From Massilibacillus massiliensis (GTDB lineage: Bacteria; Bacillota; Negativicutes; FLKF01): a stretch of DNA of 64,000 bases. The first letter of the stretch is position 1. Each line of letters starts with the position of its first letter. The stretch lies in the NCBI RefSeq assembly GCF_900086705.1, contig NZ_LT575483.1, positions 3,453,533 through 3,517,532 of the forward strand, written 5' to 3'. Made by a program: the position numbers and the translations under genes. This document shows positions 32,379-39,845 of this stretch, in pieces. The notes under the pieces are model-generated. The model was not told where the DNA came from, ran no database searches, and was given only the letters and a program-made list of their open reading frames with translations.

Positions 32379-32570
32379 TTTACAATACGTATGAAATAGC
32401 ATATAATAAACATATACTAAATAAACCAAAAACGCCCTGCTCGATACAGGACGTTTCGGTTGAGTAGGTGTTGACTACCTGCAAAGTTCAATTAGCGTTG
32501 CAGTCGCTAAGATGAATTTGCTAGAAATCGTTAGTTTTAGATGCCCGAATTCTAACTGCATGGTATCACC
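32379..32570 (+). ncRNA. predicted antisense RNA of module A2
   Basis: Plus-strand promoter TTTACA (32379-32384), exactly 17 bases, TATAAT (32402-32407), then AAACATATACTAAATAAACC, the same block as in A1. Transcription from about 32414 would run opposite to the small ORF at 32475-32561. The feature span includes the promoter; the 3' end is uncertain. Confidence 0.5.
32475..32561 (-). CDS. small peptide, type I toxin-like (family A, copy A2)
   Basis: A 28-residue peptide with ATG start, four bases after AGGAGGTGAT. It is less hydrophobic than A1 and A3 (LTISSKFILATATLIELC core) but sits in the same frame of elements. These are a leader hairpin (GGACGTAG/CTACGTCC, 32587-32609) ahead of the ribosome site, an imperfect ACGCCCTG / CAGGACGT hairpin after the stop, and the conserved antisense promoter. 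The peptide has diverged while the non-coding frame is kept. It is inserted between the second GH1 gene and a duplicate of that gene's 3' end. Confidence 0.5.
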   Translation of the reverse strand: MQLEFGHLKLTISSKFILATATLIELCR

Positions 32571-32668
32571 TCCTATTCAGTTGTAAGGACGTAGTTCATG
32601 GCTACGTCCTTTTATATTATAACTTAATATTACCAATTGGGACAGTTCATTTTTAGACACTGTGTCTG

Positions 32669-32720
32669 TTGGTATAAGAAAGTTATCGATAGTAATGGGA
32701 ATGGGGCGGATTTAGATTAA
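32669..32720 (+). pseudogene. duplicated 3' end of the second GH1 gene
   Basis: Repeats the last 45 bases of the GH1 gene ending at 32252 ([14 protein letters not shown] and stop), with a 6-base internal insertion. It is followed by a strong terminator that was probably the original end of the operon. Confidence 0.8.
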
Positions 32721-32722
32721 AT

Positions 32723-32756
32723 AAAGGAGTGGCGCGTTAAATGCGCCACTCCTTTT
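32723..32756 (+). terminator. terminator, probably the original end of the PTS/GH1 operon
   Basis: Perfect 13-bp stem AAAGGAGTGGCGC / GCGCCACTCCTTT with a 7-nt loop and a following T. It directly follows the duplicated GH1 tail. Confidence 0.85.
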
Positions 32757-32817
32757 AAGTCATGGTAATAATGTATACGATTGGGTTTATGCTGAATATG
32801 ATAAAAGGTATTTTTGA

Positions 32818-32866
32818 TAGATAAAAATATAGAAATTAATCTAAAAGCGTGTAAGAGCTATAAGAC
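32818..32866 (-). repeat. fragment of a family B toxin module (3' part)
   Basis: Matches 55510-55555 (the region after toxin B2: AAAAATATAGA-ATTAA ... GTGTAA...GCTATA) with scattered changes. It abuts the truncated 5' end of the sce7725-like gene, so it marks a recombination junction. Confidence 0.5.
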
Positions 32867-32887
32867 GCAACCACCGTCCCTTTGTCC

Positions 32888-33706
32888 ATGTTTTATATTA
32901 AGAGTTTTGAGAAAAATAAGAGGAAAATTGCGTTAATAATGAACCCTCAAGTAGGTGACTTTATCAAAAAGCTAGGTAAGGAAGAAAACGTTTTACTAAA
33001 AGAAAAATTTATTCAAGCGGCTAGACTATCTATGGTGATTACAACTCATATTTTAAACAGTAATTCTAAAAATCAAATATCTGATTTATTAAAAATAGGC
33101 GTTAAACCAGAAAATCTAGTAATAATATGTAATAATGAGGATTATATCGAAGTTTATGAAAAAATGTTTAATGAAGGCAAGCCGCAATTTAATCTTATAT
33201 TAGATGAAAGTATTTTTAGAAGAAGAATTAGAGACAATCGTGTATTGTTAGCAGATAAATTTAATAAAAGAGAAAGAAACAGTGCTTATGCTGGTAAGGA
33301 TGAAGATGAGTCATTTTCTTATGATCATCTTTATTATAAAGATGATGGATATGTAGGATTTTCTGACTATAGTGTGGTTGGTGATGGGTATATTGAATCA
33401 GGTTTTGCACCTTATGCTGTTGCAATACATATAGTTTATTTTGATAATGAAAAAAGTTTAAGGATCAAGCATTTTGTTTCAGATACGAATGATGATATAA
33501 ATGACCCTGCCCAAAAATTTTCTGAGGCTGTAGGAAAATTAGTAAGTTGGAATAAGGAGAAAAGAATCAATACAACTGGGATAAAAATCTTTGAGCAGAT
33601 GTTTGAGAATGAAATATATCCTGGATTAGGTACAGTAAAAAAACTTTCAATTATGCATCATATTGAATTAATGAGTCAATATTTAGATGGAGCGACTGGA
33701 AGATGA
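32888..33706 (+). CDS. sce7725-like protein, 5'-truncated (partial)
   Basis: 272 residues from the first ATG (a TTG at 32882 is also in frame). There is no ribosome site, and the upstream sequence is family B repeat debris with in-frame stops, so the N-terminus is lost. The visible part begins at the IALIMNPQVGDF block, which I recall lying some tens of residues into full-length members. Further recognisable blocks are the LADKFNKRERN segment, SFSYDHLYYKDDGYVGFSDYS, FAPYAVAIHIVYFD, IKHFVSDTNDD and the C-terminal GTVKKLSIMHHIELM. Members of this Beta_protein/sce7725 group occur near sce7726 and in defence-type loci; the biochemical role is unknown to me. The stop overlaps the next ATG by four bases. 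Confidence 0.6.
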   Translation: MFYIKSFEKNKRKIALIMNPQVGDFIKKLGKEENVLLKEKFIQAARLSMVITTHILNSNSKNQISDLLKIGVKPENLVIICNNEDYIEVYEKMFNEGKPQFNLILDESIFRRRIRDNRVLLADKFNKRERNSAYAGKDEDESFSYDHLYYKDDGYVGFSDYSVVGDGYIESGFAPYAVAIHIVYFDNEKSLRIKHFVSDTNDDINDPAQKFSEAVGKLVSWNKEKRINTTGIKIFEQMFENEIYPGLGTVKKLSIMHHIELMSQYLDGATGR

Positions 33707-34791
33707 TTTTTTGTAATAAGTGCTTTAAAGATTCAGAAATTGCGGGTACAATTACACGTTTAAATAAAGTGGGCAAATGTACAACGTGCGGACATGATAA
33801 TGTTTTTTTGTATGATACGGATGTTGATAAGGAGTTAGCAGATTTATTTGATGAATTAATCAGTATTTATACACCAAGTAATTCATTGCCAGAAAATTAT
33901 CCTAAGGCAGATTTGAAATTATTAACTGAAGAATTGAAAAATACTTGGGATATATATAATGGATTGAATAAGTCTCAAATATATGAGATGATAACAAACA
34001 TATGTAAAGAAAAATATGCTGATTCTCCTCAATTGTTTGATGGGCTTATTGGAATTTCGGCATATAAAGATCAAGATTATCTAAAGGAAAATGCTATCCT
34101 ACCTACAAATATTTGGAGAGATTTTGTAAATGATTTAAAAAATAAGAATAGATTTTATACTAAACATATTAATACTAAGAATTTAGAGGTTTTTTGTTCC
34201 TATAGAAGGAAATCCTATAAAAAGGGAGACATTTTTTTTAGAGGACGTATTTCATCAGAGGATGGATTTAAGTGTAGTGAGATGTCGGCTCCTCCATCTG
34301 AAAAGACTGCTGCCGGACGAGCAAATTCGTTAGGGGTAAGGTGTTTATATCTAGCAAGTGATATGGAAACAACTGTGCATGAGGTTCGGGCTGGGGCATT
34401 TGATTACGTTACAATTGGAAAATTTGAATTAACGGAAGATGTTATTATTGTTGATTTAAGGGCAATAGATAAGATAAGTCCATTTTTACCAGAGTTGGAT
34501 TGTACTCAATACGCTATTAATAAAGATGTTCTGGGAAAAATTAATCAAGAGATGGCGAAGCCATTACGGAGAAATGATAGTTTGCTAGAGTACGTTCCAA
34601 CACAATATATCAGTGAATTCATTAAGAGTATAGAATATGATGGAATTCCAGAATATGCAGGAATAGAGTATGGTAGCACACTGTGTGCAGGGGGCTATAA
34701 TTTAGCAATGTTTTATCCTAAGATATTCAATTGTATTGAGGCAGAAACTTTTCGAATTGAAGAATTAAATTACAAAAGAATAAAAGTATGA
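33703..34791 (+). CDS. RES-domain protein with zinc ribbon and HEPN/RES N-terminal domain
   Basis: 362 residues. An N-terminal zinc ribbon (CNKC ... CTTC, residues 4-29) is followed by an alpha-helical region (about 40-150) resembling the HEPN/RES N-terminal domain. A RES domain (about 165-345) follows, with FFRGRIS, AAGRANSLGVRCLYLASD, TVHEVRAG and LEYVPTQYISEFIK. RES domains are NAD+-degrading or ADP-ribosylating toxins of the Xre-RES class. No Xre antitoxin is adjacent; instead the gene is coupled by an ATGA overlap to a sce7725-like gene. A two-gene toxin or phage-defence unit is inferred. Codon use is AT-richer than in the metabolic operons, suggesting acquisition. Confidence 0.75.
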   Translation: MIFCNKCFKDSEIAGTITRLNKVGKCTTCGHDNVFLYDTDVDKELADLFDELISIYTPSNSLPENYPKADLKLLTEELKNTWDIYNGLNKSQIYEMITNICKEKYADSPQLFDGLIGISAYKDQDYLKENAILPTNIWRDFVNDLKNKNRFYTKHINTKNLEVFCSYRRKSYKKGDIFFRGRISSEDGFKCSEMSAPPSEKTAAGRANSLGVRCLYLASDMETTVHEVRAGAFDYVTIGKFELTEDVIIVDLRAIDKISPFLPELDCTQYAINKDVLGKINQEMAKPLRRNDSLLEYVPTQYISEFIKSIEYDGIPEYAGIEYGSTLCAGGYNLAMFYPKIFNCIEAETFRIEELNYKRIKV

Positions 34792-34813
34792 ATTAGTCTA
34801 TATAAGATATCAA

Positions 34814-35129
34814 TTTAGCGGATTACCTCGTAAAAAAAGGCCTACCATTCAGACAGGCGCATGAAGTATCCGGGAAAAGCGTGCACTATTGCATTGAGCA
34901 TCATAAATGGCTGATGGATTTATCTTTAGAAGAATTGAAACAATTCTCGCCACTATTTGAAGCCGATATTTTGGACGCAATCAAAGTAGAAACCTGCGTC
35001 GAGAATCGCAATTCTTTTGGTGGAACTTCTTACAAGCAGGTAGAGCAAAATTTAAAAACTGCGAAAGAAATCATGGGGAAACATCAGACCGTCATTGATG
35101 TTTATCAGGAAAAAGCAATATCCTTGTAG
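34814..35129 (+). pseudogene. argH: argH 3' fragment (duplicated)
   Basis: Encodes the C-terminal 105 residues of argininosuccinate lyase (from [17 protein letters not shown] to the end), closely matching 24516-24833 with a few substitutions and a different last residue set. It lacks the catalytic core and a start. It marks the left edge of the degraded second copy of the argH-nudC-rpiR-bgl block. Confidence 0.9.
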
Positions 35130-35136
35130 TGGATGC

Positions 35137-35165
35137 TGGTTACATCTATTTACAATAGGTATAAC
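35137..35165 (+). promoter_or_regulatory. degenerate antisense promoter of module A3
   Basis: TATAAC (35160-35165) with TGGTTA 17 bases upstream, followed by ATATACTAAATAAACCC. It is weaker than the A1 and A2 promoters because the -35 side has been replaced by the argH fragment. Confidence 0.4.
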
Positions 35166-35222
35166 ATATACTAAATAAACCCAAAACGCCCTGTGGCAAG
35201 CAGGCCGTTTCGGTTGAATGCA

Positions 35223-35315
35223 TTAGGTGAACAGCACTTTTAAGATAAAAGCTATCAGTGCTATTACCTTGATAAGTACCGTTACCTCTACTTCAAGAAT
35301 GAAACGAAACTTCAA
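35223..35315 (-). CDS. small hydrophobic peptide, type I toxin-like (family A, copy A3)
   Basis: A 30-residue peptide from TTG behind AGGAGGTGA. It differs from A1 at six positions and keeps the charged start (KFRF) and the hydrophobic helix IALIAFILKVLFT. The leader hairpin CGGACTAG/CTAGTCCG (35343-35364) has a sequence unrelated to those of A1 and A2 but the same position. The post-stop hairpin and the ATATACTAAATAAACC block are present; the antisense promoter is degenerate, so antitoxin expression may be low. Confidence 0.58.
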   Translation of the reverse strand: MKFRFILEVEVTVLIKVIALIAFILKVLFT

Positions 35316-35470
35316 GGAAATCACCTCCTGTATTCAGTTTGTCGGACTAGTTAGCGCTAGTCCGATATTTATATTTTGGAATAATATGGATAGTAAAATA
35401 GATAGATCAAGCAAAAAGAGTTTAACTGCTAAGTCCTGAAACCTTACAGTTAAACTCTTTTTGCTGTTTG
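35305..35470 (+). repeat. left direct repeat flanking the chemoreceptor gene
   Basis: Contains the A3 start region (GAAACTTCAAGGAAA-CACCTCCTGTATTCA) and the terminator-like AAAGAGTTTAACTG hairpin with the AAGTCCTGA loop. The same elements in the same order recur at 37826-37965, on the other side of the chemoreceptor gene. Confidence 0.7.
35410..35465. terminator. bidirectional terminator-like hairpin
   Basis: Perfect 19-bp stem (35410-35428 with 35447-35465) with AAAAAG on one side and CTTTTT on the other. It insulates the chemoreceptor gene from module A3. Confidence 0.8.
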
Positions 35471-35727
35471 AAATTATTATGGAGTTACAATAGAATCTAA
35501 ATTATATTGTAGCGAATTGTAGTGTTTTATGCAATTTTCTAAAGGTTTATGCATATTTATGTGATCTTATTGCATTTTATTTAATTTTCTATGCTATAAT
35601 TAACAATGAAGGTAACCTTATCCTATTTTGTTATCTTTCTATAAAAATAAGCTGGAAAGAGGGTGTCATTGGTCGTTTTATGTAAAAGCAGCAATAGATA
35701 AAGCAGAGTTGGGAGCGTGTGAAGTAG

Positions 35728-37701
35728 ATGAAAAGCATACAAGCAAAAATGACAATGAGTATTATTTTAATTTTTTTTGTATCCCTTGCGATTTTGGGGG
35801 GGAGCAATTATTGGAAGGCACGAGATATTCTTATTAAGAATGTCAATGAAGATATGAAAAAAAGTGCAGTCACTGCTGCGGCTTCGTCCGGTGAGTGGTT
35901 GAAAACGCATCAGATAGAATTGACGATGCTGGCGTCGAACCCGGTCATTCAAACGGGGGATATCGAGCATATTTTACCGATTTTGATCAATGCCAAGCAA
36001 GCCAATCCGGAATATGATTCTGTGGTGTTTGCGGATGCAACAGGGGCGTCGATCAATGAAAGCGGGGCGCGAATCAGTGTAGCAAGCAGAGCGTTTTTTA
36101 AGGAAACAATGCAAGGGAAGACGCTGATTTCTGATCCAATGACTTCGGCAGCAACGGGGAAAACGGTTGTTATGGTCTCAATACCGGTAAAAAATGGCGG
36201 TAAAATGACCGGTATCGTCTTTGGGACGGTGCCGATTGATGTGCTGAAGCAAAAAATTCTGGATATTAAAGTCGGCGAAACAGGTTTTGCAAGCATCGTA
36301 AGAAAAGACGGCTTATTTATTATTCATCCCGATCAGGCGGTTGCGATGAAAGTCAATTCGTTGACGGATGAAAACAGCGATCCGGGACGGAAGAAATTAA
36401 TCGGGAAAATGGTTGCAGGAGAAACCGACAGTATGCAGATCAATATCACGGGCGTGCAGCGGTATGTTGCCTTCGCGCCGGTTCCCGGCATGGGCTGGTC
36501 TTTGGCGATTAGTGTTCCCACAGACGAGGTGACGAAAGAGGTAGATCATCTGACAATGCTTTCGATCTCGATCAGTGTGGTGGTATTATTGCTCGCAGGG
36601 ATTTTTGTTGCATGGTATGCCCGGCGTATGGCAAAACCGCTTGCGGATCTTGAGAGGGCGGCGCAGCAAATTGCCGGCGGGGATCTTTCTCAATTTCGAA
36701 TGCAGTTGCAGTCAAATGATGAAATTGGTCGCTTGGGACAAAGCTTCAGTAAAATGGTAGAAAATTTACGATCACTGGTCAAAGATACGATGTTGATGAG
36801 CCAGCAGGTCGCGGCGTCCGCCGAGGAACTGACCGCAAGCTCTGCGCAGTCGACGCAGGCATCAAATCAGGTTGCATCGGCGATTGCCAATGTAGCCGAG
36901 GGTGCAAATGAGCAGTTGCATGCGGTCGATGCAACGCAGCAGTCAGTCGGACAAATCTCTGATGGATTGCGCCAAATGGCGGTGAATGCCGATGAAATGA
37001 CGGTAGCTTCGAAGAAGGCTATGGACAGATCCGATGTCGGAAGCGGGGCTGTGGATAAAGCGGTTAACCAAATGGGTGAGATTGCCGGTTCAGCCCAGGC
37101 GGTAAGTGAGGCAATCGCCAAATTAAATGATAAGTCTAAGGAAATCGGGCAGATCGTGGGAACCATTGCAGGGATTGCCGGGCAAACGAACTTGCTCGCC
37201 TTAAATGCCGCAATTGAAGCAGCCAGAGCAGGTGAGCAGGGGCGCGGTTTTGCGGTAGTCGCAGAGGAAGTACGCAAGCTGGCGGAAGAATCGGAGGCAG
37301 CAACAAAGCAAATTGCCGCTCTGGTTGGTGAGATCCAAAATGATACTACGCGTGCGGTTGATGCGATGCAAAATGGAGCGCGTGATGTGCAGACAGGGAC
37401 GGAAATGGTTGCCGAAGCTGGGACGGCCTTCCGGGAAATCGCGGATTTGGTGGCGAGTGCTTCCGCACAGGCCAAGGAAGTTTCGGATACAGTACAGAAA
37501 TTGGTTACAGGCAGTCAGCACATTGTAGATGCAGTGCAGACAATTGATGGTTTGAGCAAAACTTCTTCCGATGAAGCGCAGAGTGTATCGGCGGCTACGC
37601 AGCAGCAACTGGCATCTATGGAGGAAATCACTTCATCCAGTGAGGCGCTGGCAAAAATGGCACAAGATTTGCAAACTGCAGTTACAAAGTTTAGACTGTA
37701 G
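35728..37701 (+). CDS. methyl-accepting chemotaxis protein (dCache type)
   Basis: 657 residues. First membrane helix at about residues 7-25, extracytoplasmic dCache sensor (about 35-270, with [11 protein letters not shown] and [20 protein letters not shown]), second helix at about 276-298, HAMP (about 299-352), then the MCP signalling domain with the hairpin tip [20 protein letters not shown] near residues 492-511. It senses an external small molecule and signals through CheA/CheW. Base composition is richer in G and C than the flanking DNA, and direct repeats flank it, which suggests insertion or duplication. No other chemotaxis gene is nearby. Confidence 0.9.
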   Translation: MKSIQAKMTMSIILIFFVSLAILGGSNYWKARDILIKNVNEDMKKSAVTAAASSGEWLKTHQIELTMLASNPVIQTGDIEHILPILINAKQANPEYDSVVFADATGASINESGARISVASRAFFKETMQGKTLISDPMTSAATGKTVVMVSIPVKNGGKMTGIVFGTVPIDVLKQKILDIKVGETGFASIVRKDGLFIIHPDQAVAMKVNSLTDENSDPGRKKLIGKMVAGETDSMQINITGVQRYVAFAPVPGMGWSLAISVPTDEVTKEVDHLTMLSISISVVVLLLAGIFVAWYARRMAKPLADLERAAQQIAGGDLSQFRMQLQSNDEIGRLGQSFSKMVENLRSLVKDTMLMSQQVAASAEELTASSAQSTQASNQVASAIANVAEGANEQLHAVDATQQSVGQISDGLRQMAVNADEMTVASKKAMDRSDVGSGAVDKAVNQMGEIAGSAQAVSEAIAKLNDKSKEIGQIVGTIAGIAGQTNLLALNAAIEAARAGEQGRGFAVVAEEVRKLAEESEAATKQIAALVGEIQNDTTRAVDAMQNGARDVQTGTEMVAEAGTAFREIADLVASASAQAKEVSDTVQKLVTGSQHIVDAVQTIDGLSKTSSDEAQSVSAATQQQLASMEEITSSSEALAKMAQDLQTAVTKFRL

Positions 37702-37790
37702 AAGGTGAAGGGGCAGAGGACAGGTTACATGTCTCGTAAAGGCTATGAAAATGGAGCAGAGTAAATGCATAAAAATATATAATATGTATG

Positions 37791-37841
37791 TTATGTGTAA
37801 TGATGATTGCTTTCCAGTTCAAAGAAAAGACGAAACTTCAA
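37791..37841 (-). pseudogene. truncated family A small ORF (remnant A4)
   Basis: Keeps the AGGAGGTG ribosome site, TTG start and first residues (KFR), then diverges to a stop after 16 residues with no hydrophobic helix. The leader hairpin and antisense promoter are gone. Confidence 0.6.
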
Positions 37842-37965
37842 GGAAACCACCTCCTGTATTCAATTTATCATAATGTGGATATATGGATAGTTGATATAGA
37901 GATAAATGAAAAGAGTTTAGCTGCCAAGTCCTGAGGAACTGGTCAGTTAAACTCTTTTTGATTGT
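37826..37965 (+). repeat. right direct repeat flanking the chemoreceptor gene
   Basis: Diverged copy of 35305-35470: ribosome-site region of a family A module followed by the AAAAGAGTTTAGCTG hairpin with the AAGTCCTGA loop. The hairpin at 37909-37958 has one mismatch and a T tract. Confidence 0.68.
37909..37960. terminator. terminator after the chemoreceptor gene
   Basis: 15-bp stem with one mismatch (37909-37923 with 37944-37958), followed by T residues; related to the hairpin at 35410-35465. It may also serve the minus-strand nudC copy. Confidence 0.75.
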
Positions 37966-38015
37966 GATCATGCAGGCTGTAGAAAGCAGATGTAATATGC
38001 TAAAGCCCCATATCT

Positions 38016-38861
38016 CTATACATCAATTTCATTTTTCTTAAAGGCGGCGATCACTTCGCTGGTCAGGCTCATTTGCAGCTCGTCTTCGAGGGGAATATTT
38101 TCTCTCTCTACCCAGACACCAAGTGCAAGTTCATCGGTTTCCAGCGTGATGGCATCATCGCCGTCGAGTTCGGCATAAAATCCGGCGAGGAGCGTATCGG
38201 TAAACGGCCACGGCTGGCTCTTGTAAAATTTCAGGTTTTTCACTTTCAGTCCGGCTTCTTCCAGTACTTCGCGATGCACGGTTTGTTCAAGGCTTTCCCC
38301 GATTTCTGCAAAACCGGCAATCAGTGAATGACGAACGTGTTCTCTTCCGGCGTATTTTGTTAAAAGGAGACGATTTTTGTCATGTACAGCGACAATGACC
38401 GCCGGTGAAATTTTCGGGTAGATCTGAAAGTTGCAGCTGTCACAATAGAGCATGCGCTCTTTATCGGATTTTTTCAGGGGCGTCTTACATCTGCTGCAAA
38501 ATTTATGATCCGAATACCAGCGATTTAGCTGCCAACCGACAGCACCGGCAAAGGAACGCCAATATTTTGGTTCTGAACGGAAACGGCGCACATTCACATA
38601 AATCCAGCCATCCACGGAATCAAGCCCCTGTTCGTCTACCAGAAAGTAATGAATTTCGTTGATGGTAAAAAGAAACTGTGCCTTCTCGATAAGTGCAGGA
38701 TATTTTTCCTGAAAATCAGCAAAAGACGGACACCACAGCTTGTCTTTGTCTTCTTTTATTAGAACGGTATCTCCTTCATATGAAAGGAAAACATCAGATT
38801 CTTTGGCTTTTTGATGTTTAAAATTATTATTGAATATTTTTGGTCCAATATCCTGGATCAT
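38016..38861 (-). CDS. nudC: NADH pyrophosphatase (Nudix hydrolase NudC), copy 2
   Basis: 281 residues, almost identical to the product of 25231-26076; differences are few and conservative, and the zinc ribbon, Nudix box and SQPWPF motif are intact. The ATG at 38861 has the same GAGAGGGTGA ribosome site. Upstream DNA to about 39229 is also duplicated. The strong conservation, unlike the ruined genes around it, suggests either a recent duplication or selection to keep it. Confidence 0.9.
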   Translation of the reverse strand: MIQDIGPKIFNNNFKHQKAKESDVFLSYEGDTVLIKEDKDKLWCPSFADFQEKYPALIEKAQFLFTINEIHYFLVDEQGLDSVDGWIYVNVRRFRSEPKYWRSFAGAVGWQLNRWYSDHKFCSRCKTPLKKSDKERMLYCDSCNFQIYPKISPAVIVAVHDKNRLLLTKYAGREHVRHSLIAGFAEIGESLEQTVHREVLEEAGLKVKNLKFYKSQPWPFTDTLLAGFYAELDGDDAITLETDELALGVWVERENIPLEDELQMSLTSEVIAAFKKNEIDV

Positions 38862-39205
38862 AAAAATCACCCTCTCATGGTTTTGCAGAAAGTCATCGTT
38901 GGTTTTCTGCTTGAGACAATAGATCCTATCTATATTCTAACGGATTATATGGTTTTATGCAATTTCCTAAACACTTGGATTCTATTGCTGTAATTTAGTT
39001 TTCAATCGGTAGTTTCTAAGATAAAAAGAAAGAATGATACTTTTGATTTAGAGAAAGCAATAAAATCTTAAGTGATGATACTGAAAATTTCAATGAATAT
39101 AGAGTATAATTGTCTTATGAAGTTGTATTTTCTAGTATCTTGGACAGGGTGAATTTTAAGATTTGTTTCAATTTGATCAAGGAACTGGTAATTAAGGAGC
39201 AGCAT

Positions 39206-39373
39206 ATGGGGCAATTATTAAACAGGTTATTTAAAAAGAATCATTTAGAAGTAAAAATGCAGGAAGGTGATGAAGCCGTTTTAAAACAATATCCGGCAGA
39301 TTTCATTGCCTTTAGCTATTATATGTCAATGGTGCAAAGTGTACATGCTGCGCAGCAATTGATGAAGGGGTAG
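39206..39373 (+). pseudogene. fusion of rpiR start to an internal piece of the second GH1 gene
   Basis: The first 8 codons of the RpiR regulator (MGQLLNRL, with AAGGAG ribosome site) run in frame into GH1 residues [17 protein letters not shown] onwards and stop after 55 codons. An internal GH1 deletion joins two GCGCAGC repeats. It is not expected to be functional. Confidence 0.85.
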
Positions 39374-39375
39374 AG

Positions 39376-39502
39376 CCTTTAACAATTGATGAGATTAAAC
39401 AAATTTGTGAAATGATAAAAACTATAAAGCAAGATTGCATCTGTTTTGTTGATAATTGTTATGGTGAGTTTGTTGATACATTAGAGCCTACTGCAGCGGG
39501 GG
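39376..39502 (+). pseudogene. fragment of a methionine gamma-lyase/aluminium-resistance family gene
   Basis: Reads LTIDEIKQICEMIKT and CFVDNCYGEFVDTLEPT, a segment I recognise from the PLP-dependent YnbB-type family. The 127-base piece is embedded in GH1 sequence: the GH1 text stops at GTAGAG before it and resumes at TGTATGGGC after it (39503-39535). No complete copy is in the window. Confidence 0.5.
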
Positions 39503-39535
39503 CTGTGTATGGGCTATACATCCTGGGCCTGTATT

Positions 39536-39600
39536 ATCCAATTAATTGGTCGGAACGGCATATTGCCTATGCGGCAGGCCTTGGGACTTTTTCAATATTT
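39536..39600 (+). pseudogene. short fragment resembling a 4Fe-4S/QueG-like protein
   Basis: Reads NWSERHIAYAAGLGTFS, which resembles the RHAAYAAGLGTFG motif of epoxyqueuosine-reductase-like iron-sulfur proteins. The match is only about 17 residues, so the call is tentative. Confidence 0.3.
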
Positions 39601-39633
39601 GTAATTTTTTATTTTCAATGCGCTGGGTAAAAA

Positions 39634-39651
39634 CCCCGACTTCCAGTCGGG
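39634..39651 (+). repeat. short hairpin resembling an IS200/IS605-type end
   Basis: CCCCGAC-TTCCA-GTCGGG followed by TAGCTT, like the subterminal hairpins of IS605/TnpB elements. No transposase or TnpB frame remains. The rest of the gap to 39846 shows nothing else recognisable apart from the helicase ribosome site. Confidence 0.3.
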
Positions 39652-39845
39652 TAGCTTCCAGCGAAAAAATGAATGAAATGGGAAGACTACTATTGAGGTG
39701 ATTTGCCAAACTGGCAGAGTACAAAAAAGGAAGGTGATGTAAAAATTAATTACACCAAAGGGGTTTATCGTATTTACTCTCCGACTATGTTATAATAATA
39801 AAACTATAAACTTCAAGAAATTTCATTGGGTAGGGAGTAATACTT

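Noticed and set aside
35628-35837. A 69-codon frame upstream of and overlapping the chemoreceptor start
   Set aside because: It overlaps the well-supported chemoreceptor signal-anchor region in another frame and has no ribosome site.
36867-37475. A 202-codon minus-strand frame inside the chemoreceptor gene
   Set aside because: Repetitive A/S/T composition reflects the coiled-coil coding strand; no independent start signal.
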